From Urbifossiella limnaea (GTDB taxonomy: Bacteria; Planctomycetota; Planctomycetia; Gemmatales; Gemmataceae): 64,000 nucleotides of DNA. Position 1 is the first letter of the stretch; each line of letters starts with the position of its first letter. The DNA lies in assembly GCF_007747215.1 (NCBI RefSeq), contig NZ_CP036273.1, forward strand, positions 930,001 through 994,000. Reading direction: 5' to 3'. The notes beneath the pieces are model-generated. The model worked only from the letters and a program-made list of their open reading frames with translations. It ran no database searches and was not told the DNA's origin. Positions 58,599 to 64,000 of the stretch are shown piece by piece. Both the position numbers and the translations under genes were made by a program.

Positions 58599-60947
58599 CT
58601 ACTTCCGCGGCTCGATGACGCCGCCGTCGTGCTCGATGCGGCACCCGGGCACGGCGGCGTGGAATGCGGCAAGGCCCGCCGCCGTCACCTTTGCTCCTTT
58701 CACGACGAGGTGCTGCAGGGCCTTGCAGTCCGTGAACGGGGCCAGCCCCGCGTCCGTCACCTTCGTGGCGTCCAGCCAGAGGGTTGTCAGGCCTTTGCAG
58801 TCCTTGAAGTGGGCCAGCCCCGCGTCCGTCACCCCGGTGCCGTTCAGGCAGAGGCTCTGCAGCCCCTTGCAGTCCTTGACGTGGGCCAGCCCCGCGTCCG
58901 TCACCCCCGTGCCGTTCAGCCACAGGTCCGTCAGGCCTTTGCAGTCCTTGAAGTGAGCCAGCCCCGCGTCCGTCACCTTCGTGGCGTCCAGGCGGAGGAC
59001 GGTCAGGCCTTTGCAGTCGCTGAATTGCGCCAGCCCGTTGTCCGTCACCTTCGTGCTAATCAGGTTGAGGGCCGTCAGCCCCTTGCACTCCTTGAAGACG
59101 GCCAGGCCCTGCTCCGTCACCCCCGTCTCGCCCAGGCTCAAGACCGTGAGCCCCTTGCAGTCCTTGAAGTGCGCCACCCCCGCGTCCGTCGCCCGGGTGC
59201 CGAATAGGTCGAGGGCCGTGAGCCCTTTGCAGTCCTTGAAGTGCGCCAGCCCCGCGTCCGTCACTGGCGTGTTCAGGAGGCTGAGTTTCGTGAGCCCCTT
59301 GCAGTCCTTGAAGTGAGCCAAACCCGCGTCCGTGAGTTGCGCGTTGCCCCCCAGGCCGAGGTGTGTGAGCCCCTTGCAGTCCTTGAAGTAGGCCAGCCCC
59401 GCGGCCGTCACCGGCGAGTTCCCCAGGTCGATCCACGTCAGCCCCTTGCAGCCCTTGAAGTTCGCCAGCCCCGCGTCCGTCACCTTCGGGCCGCCCAGGT
59501 TGATCAGGGTCAGGGTGAATCGCTCTTTCGGCAGGTCGGCCGCGGCCAGGAAGTCGCGGTTGTGACCGTCGATCCACACGACGCCGCCGACCGACACGAC
59601 GTACTCGGCGGCCGCGCGATCCGGGTCGCCGGCGGCGGCCGGCGCTTTGACGGTGGGGCCGACCTGCGCGAGCGTCTTGCCGGCCTTGTCCTTCACCGTC
59701 ACGGTGGCGCCGTCGGGCACCTCGATCCAGGTCTCGGTCCCGTCCTTGTTGCGGATGACGATGACGACGCCGCCGAGCGCCAGCAGCACCATGCCGGCGA
59801 ACCCGGCCGCGGCCCACAGCCACCGCCCGGCGGGCTTCCGCCCCACCGGCGCCGCCACGGGCACCGCGGCGGGTTCCAGCTCCGTCGCGGACGCGTCCAG
59901 GTCGGCGAACGGGTTGGCGTCGGGCACCGCCGTCACCTGGATCGGCACGTACACCACCTGCGACACCGCGGGCGCAGCCGCCGCAGAAGAAGTCCGCGCC
60001 GCGCCCATCGCCCGAATCCGCTTGACCACCTCGTCGGCCGACGCCGGCCGGGCTCCGACCGACTTGGCGAGCAACTGGTGGATCAACTCGGCGAGCGGTT
60101 CGGGCACGGCCGGGTTCAGGTCGCGCACCGGCGTCGGCTCCTGCGTCCCCAGGGCGATCAGCACCGCCATCGTGTTCGGCCCCTGGAACGGCAGCCGGCC
60201 GGTCACGAGTCGGTACAGCACGGCGCCGAGGCTGAACAGGTCGGTGCGGTGGTCCACCTTCTCGCCGCGGGCCTGCTCCGGGCTCATGTACGCCGGCGTG
60301 CCCACGATCGCGCCGCTCTTGGTCAGCTCGACCTCCGCGTCCACCGGGCGGGCGAGGCCGAAGTCGAGCACTTTGACCCGCCCGGCCGGCGCCTCCAGCC
60401 ACAGGTTGCCGGGCTTCACGTCGCGGTGAACGAGCCCCTGCCGGTGCGCCGCGGCCAGCCCGGCGGCCGCCTCCGCGGCCATCTTCAGTACCTGGGCGGG
60501 GGTGGGGTTCCCCTTCTTCTTCAGGTACTCGTCGAGCGGGTACCCTTCGAGGTACTCCATGGCGATGTACGGCACGCCGTCGCGCTCGTCGGCCTCGTAC
60601 ACGGTGACGACGTTGTCGTGCTTCACCCGCGCGGCGGCGCGGGCCTCGCGGAGGAAGCGCTCCCGCGCGGCGGGGTCGGCGGCGAACTGCGGGAGCATCA
60701 CCTTGAGCGCCAGCCGGCGGTCGAGGCGGGTGTCGATCGCGGCGTAGACGGCGCCCATGCCGCCCTTGCCGAGCTCCTTCACGACGCGGTACGGCCCGAG
60801 GGTGCCGACCTCGCCGGCGGCCGCGGGCGGGCCGAAGCCCGCGGCGGCGCCGGTCGTGGATGCGCCGACGGCGATGGTCTCGTCGACGGCGCTGGGCGCG
60901 GACGGGGCGCTGGTGGCGTCGGTGTGCAGCCGGGCGTGCGGGTTCAT
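58599..60947 (-). CDS. Ser/Thr protein kinase with membrane helix and 12 leucine-rich repeats
   Basis: 782 residues. Kinase domain ~52-315: glycine loop G-K-G-G-M-G-A-V-Y, Lys82, H-R-D-V-K-P-G-N (HRD 174-176), D-F-G at 195-197 and a normal S-P-E-Q. A transmembrane helix (about 375-395) follows a linker. The outer part has a short beta domain and then 12 LRR units of 24 residues with consensus V-T-D-A-G-L-A-H-F-K-D-C-K-G-L-T-x-L-x-L-x-G-T. The outside repeats probably sense a ligand that controls the inner kinase. Start ATG 60947; divergent from the sigma factor gene, with element R4 in between. Confidence 0.9.
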   Translation of the reverse strand: MNPHARLHTDATSAPSAPSAVDETIAVGASTTGAAAGFGPPAAAGEVGTLGPYRVVKELGKGGMGAVYAAIDTRLDRRLALKVMLPQFAADPAARERFLREARAAARVKHDNVVTVYEADERDGVPYIAMEYLEGYPLDEYLKKKGNPTPAQVLKMAAEAAAGLAAAHRQGLVHRDVKPGNLWLEAPAGRVKVLDFGLARPVDAEVELTKSGAIVGTPAYMSPEQARGEKVDHRTDLFSLGAVLYRLVTGRLPFQGPNTMAVLIALGTQEPTPVRDLNPAVPEPLAELIHQLLAKSVGARPASADEVVKRIRAMGAARTSSAAAAPAVSQVVYVPIQVTAVPDANPFADLDASATELEPAAVPVAAPVGRKPAGRWLWAAAGFAGMVLLALGGVVIVIRNKDGTETWIEVPDGATVTVKDKAGKTLAQVGPTVKAPAAAGDPDRAAAEYVVSVGGVVWIDGHNRDFLAAADLPKERFTLTLINLGGPKVTDAGLANFKGCKGLTWIDLGNSPVTAAGLAYFKDCKGLTHLGLGGNAQLTDAGLAHFKDCKGLTKLSLLNTPVTDAGLAHFKDCKGLTALDLFGTRATDAGVAHFKDCKGLTVLSLGETGVTEQGLAVFKECKGLTALNLISTKVTDNGLAQFSDCKGLTVLRLDATKVTDAGLAHFKDCKGLTDLWLNGTGVTDAGLAHVKDCKGLQSLCLNGTGVTDAGLAHFKDCKGLTTLWLDATKVTDAGLAPFTDCKALQHLVVKGAKVTAAGLAAFHAAVPGCRIEHDGGVIEPRK
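58640..59500 (-). repeat. Tandem ~72-bp coding repeats (LRR array)
   Basis: Twelve units, most of 72 bp, encode the leucine-rich repeats of the kinase. Codon-level similarity between units is very high (for example the repeated coding of F-K-D-C-K-G-L-T), which points to recent duplication or gene conversion. Not a CRISPR array: the units are adjacent without spacers and stay in frame. Confidence 0.85.
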
Positions 60948-60996
60948 GGGAAAAGCGTAGCCGATGGGCGCGGGGGCCGCAACCGGTGTGCAAGCC

Positions 60997-61061
60997 GTTA
61001 GGCCGGGGCGCGAGCCCCGTCGGGGTTCTGACGCCCGCCGGGGCTCGCGTCCCGGCCTAAC
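60997..61061. repeat. REP-like inverted pair, copy R4
   Basis: 65 nt, beginning GTTAGGCCGGGGCGCGAGCC, with the tetraloop changed from GCAA to GCGA. It lies between the divergent kinase and sigma genes, unlike the other copies, which sit at gene 3' ends. Confidence 0.85.
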
Positions 61062-61105
61062 GGGCGGCCGGAATTCCCCCCGAGCGCCCGCCCGGCGGCG
61101 GGCAA

Positions 61106-61111
61106 TACACT
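61106..61111 (+). promoter_or_regulatory. -10-like TACACT before the sigma factor gene
   Basis: TACACT in GCAATACACTGG lies 28 nt before the start at 61140. No clear -35. Confidence 0.4.
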
Positions 61112-61139
61112 GGCGGACACCGAGCCCGGAGGCCGGCCC

Positions 61140-63689
61140 ATGCCGACCGCTCCCGTTAGCCTGATGCCCGCGCTGCGGCGGGTGATCGCCGGCCGCGCCG
61201 CCGAGCGCGGCGACGACGACCTCCTCACCGCGTTCGTCGCCGACCGCGACCCCGAGGCGTTCGCCGCCCTCGTCCGCCGGCACGGGCCGATGGTCCTGGG
61301 CGTCTGCCGCCGCGTGGTGCGCGACTACGACGCCGCGGACGACGCCTTCCAGGCCGTCTTCCTGGTGCTGGCCCGCCGCGCCGCCGACGTGCGGCCGCGG
61401 AACCGGGTGGGGGCGTGGCTGTACGGCGTGGCCTACCGGACCGCCCTGAAGGCGCGGGCCGCCCGCGCCCGCCGCCGCACCCGGGAGAGTCAGGTGGACG
61501 CCATGCCCGAGCCGGCCGCGCCGCCGGCCGCCGACGGGTGGGACGAGTTGAAGCCGGTCCTGGACGAGGAGCTGGCCCGGCTGCCGGACCGGCTCCGCGT
61601 CCCGGTCGTGCTGTGCGACCTGGAGGGCCGCCCGCAGCGGGCCGTCGCCGGGCAGCTCGGCATCGCCCCCGCCACCCTCGCCGGCCGCCTCGCCGACGCG
61701 CGGAAGGCGCTGGCCGCGCGGCTCACCCGCCGCGGCGTCACGCTGTCGGCGACGGCGCTGGGTGCGCTCCTGGCCGAGAAGGCGAGTGCCGGGGTGGTGA
61801 ACCCGCAGCTGGCCGCCGGGGTGGTGCGTGCGGCCGAGGCCGTCGCCGCCGGCGGGGCCGCCGCCGGGCTCGTGTCCGCGAACGCCCTCCAACTCTGCGA
61901 CGGGGTGATGCGGATGATCTTCCTCACGAAACTCAAGGCCGCGGCCGCGACCGCGGCGGTGCTGCTGGCGGTCGCCGGCGCGGTCGGGCCGGGCTTGAAG
62001 CCCGCGACCGCCGGCGAGGCGCCGGCCGCGACCGCGACCGCGACCGCGACCGCGCTGCTGGCGGACGACGACGCGGCGTACCTGGACCAGGTGTGCCTGA
62101 TGTTCCGCAACTCGAAGGCGACGGCCGTGGAGCACGGCTACTTCGCCGCGGACAAGGACGCCGACAAGCGGAAGAAGGTGGCCCGCTGGCTGATCGACGG
62201 CCCGACCGCCCCAGCGACCGCCGCGCGGACGGTCACGCTCGGCGCCGACGGGGCACAGCCGTTCTTCACCGACGCGTTCGACCGGGTGGTGGTGTGGGAC
62301 GCGGACACGGCGAAGCCGGCCGGGGTGCAGGCCCACCCCGTGGTGCAGTGGGCCGACCTGGCCCGGTTCATCGACGTGCAGAAGGGCGCCCGCGAGGAGC
62401 GCCGCGTCGAGGTCGTCGTGCCGGGTGACAAGGACGCCAAGCCCGCGGCCCCGGGCGAGCCGGTGCGGGTGAAGGTGGTGGTGGCGACCGACGACGGGAA
62501 GGGCGGGGTGAAGTACACGGTGGAGGAGCGGCTGGCGGTGCCGTCGAAGGCGGCCGAGCCGAAGGCGACGACGGTGCAGGGCTACAAGGTGGAGGTGGTC
62601 ACGCCGCCGGGCAAGGCCGGCCCCCCGCAGGCGCTCCTCCGGTGGGTCGGCGACGGCTCCAAGCCCGCCGGGCTACAGTCGCCGGACCAGACGGTCCGGC
62701 TGTGGGCGGCCCAGCCGCCGGGCAAGGGCGAGGAGAAGCGGTTCACGATGACATGGGCCACGTCGAAGGACGGGGCCGAGCCGGACGCGGCGTTCCTGCG
62801 GCGGGCGGTGACCGAGGCCCGCGGCACCCCGCCGACGGCGCTGGAGGAGCGATACTTCGCGGCCGACCCCGACCCGCGGAAGCGCGAGAAGTTGCTGGAC
62901 GCGCTGCTGGCCGACCCGGCCGCGCTCCGCCGCGTCGGCGACGGGTGGAAGCGACGGATGCTCACGCCGCAGCCGCTGACGGCGCCGGCCACCCCGAAGG
63001 AGAAGGTGCTCGAGATCTACCGCGGCTCCGACCTGACGGTGCAGCCGAAGATCGAGGTGGTGCCGTACACGCCGCAGGGAAAGCTGGTGGTGCCCTACGT
63101 CGCCCCGAGCCCGGTGGCGCCGCCGAAGTTTGAGGTGGTGCCGCTGCCGAAGGGGGACGTGCAGCCGTTCCTGTACACGCAGCCGAAGGCGGTCGTGCGC
63201 GACCTGCTGCTGGACGAGAAGGGGAACGTGCCCCAACCCAGGATCGAGGTGCGCGACCTGTTGGTGACGCCGAAGGCGGACGTGGTGAAGCCGAAGGTGG
63301 TAACGCCGCCCGCCCCGCCCGCCCCGCCCGCCCCGCCGAAGGTCGGGGTGCCGGCCCCGCCAAAGGCGGCGCTGCCGAAGGTGGCGCCGCCGGCGCCGGC
63401 CGCCCCGGCGGTCCGGGCGACATCAACCCGGGTTGTGTCGGACAAGTGGGGTCGGCTGGTGGGCGAGCTGATCGCAGCGGGGAAGACGGACGAGCAGATG
63501 CTGGAGTCGCTGTCGCTGGCGGCGGCGGGCCGCCTGCCGACGGAGGTCGAGCGTCGGCTGTCGCTGGCGGTGCTGCCGACGGCGGCCGACCGGGCGGCCG
63601 GTTGGACGGCGGTGGCCCGCGCTTTGGCGGGCCCGCCGACGCCGCCGACGCCGCCCGCCCCGCCACCGCTGCCGCGGTCGCCACAGTAG
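61140..63689 (+). CDS. ECF sigma factor with membrane helix and large extracytoplasmic C-terminal extension
   Basis: 849 residues. Sigma region 2 (D-P-E-A-F-A-A-L-V-R-R-H-G; D-Y-D-A-A-D-D-A-F-Q-A-V-F) and region 4 (L-P-D-R-L-R-V-P-V-V-L-C-D-L; G-I-A-P-A-T-L-A-G-R-L-A-D-A-R) occupy residues 1-200. A helix at about 267-285 would cross the membrane. Outside, two blocks (Y-F-A-A-D-K-D-A-D-K-R-K-K-V-A-R-W-L and Y-F-A-A-D-P-D-P-R-K-R-E-K-L-L-D-A-L-L) resemble degenerate DUF1549 segments. A Pro-rich spacer and a DUF1553-like end (L-A-A-A-G-R-L-P-T-E-V-E-R-R) follow. Release by proteolysis, for instance by a site-2 protease such as the one at 8995, would free the sigma part; this is inference. ATG 61140; ATG 61164 is an alternative. 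Confidence 0.87.
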   Translation: MPTAPVSLMPALRRVIAGRAAERGDDDLLTAFVADRDPEAFAALVRRHGPMVLGVCRRVVRDYDAADDAFQAVFLVLARRAADVRPRNRVGAWLYGVAYRTALKARAARARRRTRESQVDAMPEPAAPPAADGWDELKPVLDEELARLPDRLRVPVVLCDLEGRPQRAVAGQLGIAPATLAGRLADARKALAARLTRRGVTLSATALGALLAEKASAGVVNPQLAAGVVRAAEAVAAGGAAAGLVSANALQLCDGVMRMIFLTKLKAAAATAAVLLAVAGAVGPGLKPATAGEAPAATATATATALLADDDAAYLDQVCLMFRNSKATAVEHGYFAADKDADKRKKVARWLIDGPTAPATAARTVTLGADGAQPFFTDAFDRVVVWDADTAKPAGVQAHPVVQWADLARFIDVQKGAREERRVEVVVPGDKDAKPAAPGEPVRVKVVVATDDGKGGVKYTVEERLAVPSKAAEPKATTVQGYKVEVVTPPGKAGPPQALLRWVGDGSKPAGLQSPDQTVRLWAAQPPGKGEEKRFTMTWATSKDGAEPDAAFLRRAVTEARGTPPTALEERYFAADPDPRKREKLLDALLADPAALRRVGDGWKRRMLTPQPLTAPATPKEKVLEIYRGSDLTVQPKIEVVPYTPQGKLVVPYVAPSPVAPPKFEVVPLPKGDVQPFLYTQPKAVVRDLLLDEKGNVPQPRIEVRDLLVTPKADVVKPKVVTPPAPPAPPAPPKVGVPAPPKAALPKVAPPAPAAPAVRATSTRVVSDKWGRLVGELIAAGKTDEQMLESLSLAAAGRLPTEVERRLSLAVLPTAADRAAGWTAVARALAGPPTPPTPPAPPPLPRSPQ

Positions 63690-63713
63690 GGTGGTGCGTG
63701 CCCCGCCGGCGGG

Positions 63714-63741
63714 TTGACGACGGCCTGCGGGGCGGTATAAC
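63714..63741 (+). promoter_or_regulatory. tRNA promoter: TTGACG - 16 nt - TATAAC
   Basis: TTGACG at 63714-63719 and TATAAC at 63736-63741 with 16-nt spacing give a near-consensus sigma-70 promoter. The predicted start (near 63748) is just before the tRNA. Confidence 0.7.
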
Positions 63742-63750
63742 AGGAGTGCG

Positions 63751-63823
63751 GGGCAGTTAGCTCAGTTGGTAGAGCGAGCGACTGAAAATCGCTAGGTCCC
63801 CAGTTCAACCCTGGGACTGCCCA
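63751..63823 (+). tRNA. tRNA-Phe (anticodon GAA)
   Basis: 73 nt. The acceptor GGGCAGT pairs with ACTGCCC, with discriminator A at 63823. The D-arm is TAGCTCAGTTGGTAGAGC. The anticodon stem AGCGA/TCGCT encloses loop CTGAAAA, giving GAA at 63784-63786. The T-arm CCCAG-TTCAACC-CTGGG is perfect. CCA is not encoded (ACTCTG follows). Confidence 0.97.
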
Positions 63824-63901
63824 CTCTGGGAAAGCAAGGGTTTCGAGAGACTCCGGTTTCCCGAGAACACCCGCCGGTACAGAATCGCGGTACGGAATGA
63901 T

Positions 63902-63951
63902 GCCTCCGAGGCCGTGACGGGTTACAACCGTCACCAACCCGGAGGCTTTTT
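63902..63951 (+). promoter_or_regulatory. Hairpin with T-run covering the integrase ribosome site
   Basis: GCCTCCG (63902-63908) pairs with CGGAGGC (63940-63946), with inner stem GTGACGG/CCGTCAC (63914-63920 with 63928-63934), then TTTTT. The GGAGG in the right arm is also the best ribosome site for the ATG at 63953. It can be a terminator for upstream RNA or a translation-blocking leader of the integrase gene. Confidence 0.55.
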
Positions 63952-63952
63952 C

Positions 63953-64000
63953 ATGGCCCGCACCCCGAAGCCCTGGTATCGCGAGGACCGGCAGGCTTAC
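63953..64000 (+). CDS. Start of a probable tyrosine-type integrase (3' truncated by window edge)
   Basis: The 16 visible residues begin M-A-R-T-P-K-P-W-Y-R-E-D-R-Q-A-Y. From memory this pattern (basic start, P-K-P-W-Y/F, then aromatic) is the N-terminus of site-specific integrases of planctomycetes. The position 130 nt after a tRNA gene in the same direction supports this, as integrases usually lie next to the tRNA they use as attachment site. The catalytic part is outside the window, so the call is provisional. Confidence 0.5.
   Translation, partial: MARTPKPWYREDRQAY

Noticed and set aside
58640-59500. Possible CRISPR or satellite array
   Set aside because: Repeats are contiguous 72-bp coding units in frame, with no spacers and no cas genes; they encode leucine-rich repeats.

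Overview
The window is very GC-rich chromosomal DNA from a planctomycete, most likely a Gemmata-type bacterium (Gemmataceae). This is inferred from the gene content: Hanks-type kinases fused to other modules, LRR and WD40 repeats, a membrane-anchored ECF sigma factor with a long C-terminal extension, DUF1549/DUF1553-like pieces, many exported proteins of unknown function, and short transcription units with their own TACAAT/TATAAT-like -10 boxes. No rRNA or CRISPR array is present. One tRNA gene (Phe, GAA) lies at the right end.

Layout. 0-7 kb: the end of a WD40 protein, a kinase fused to a tubulin/FtsZ-like GTPase domain, and two membrane-associated P-loop GTPases, all on +; this is the most unusual gene set in the window. 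7-17 kb: coaD, a class V aminotransferase, a site-2 protease, trpE, an exported protein of unknown function, an LptF/LptG-type permease and a giant AsmA-like protein. 17.5-19.5 kb: a DJ-1/PfpI protein without its catalytic cysteine, then a patch of lower GC with a HEPN-like gene and gene debris. 19.5-29 kb: exported proteins, a Gfo/Idh/MocA protein, a CobW GTPase, acyltransferases, plsC-cmk and a TPR-like protein. 29-34 kb: an ArsR regulator, glgB, an FHA protein and an enolase-superfamily member with an altered active site. 34-39.5 kb: a complete branched-chain amino-acid-type ABC importer (livKHMGF order, minus strand), whose LivG carries an inserted membrane hairpin. 39.6-47.5 kb: dtd, folA, two BON proteins, ilvE, a sugar isomerase-like protein, a MocA-type dehydrogenase and pyrF. 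47.5-58.5 kb: a DUF3467 protein, a large esterase, a cupredoxin, a 969-residue exported protein, a second class V aminotransferase, a REP-associated tyrosine transposase flanked by its palindromes, a FAD oxidoreductase and a lone HEAGH zinc protein. 58.6-63.7 kb: a kinase with 12 leucine-rich repeats and the sigma factor, divergently arranged. 63.7-64 kb: tRNA-Phe followed by the first codons of a probable integrase.

A second layer runs through the window. Many intergenic gaps hold long, often perfect inverted repeats, several of them built from 7-8 nt units, at gene 3' ends. In several cases the repeat arm contains the stop codon of the neighbouring gene. They fall into sequence families that recur in the window. 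One family (GTTAGGCC plus a GCAA-capped hairpin) brackets the transposase gene and recurs at 23.7 and 61.0 kb. A separate ~63 nt element with a C6-7/G6 core occurs twice, 28 kb apart and in opposite orientation.

Functional links are mostly housekeeping: CoA, tryptophan, folate, pyrimidine and phospholipid synthesis, glycogen branching, and branched-chain amino-acid uptake and transamination. Signalling parts are abundant: two kinases, an FHA reader, an ECF sigma factor, ArsR and three GTPases. Start sites were chosen from Shine-Dalgarno spacing, -10 position and signal-peptide geometry. Long open frames antisense to real genes are shadows of the GC-rich code and were left out.
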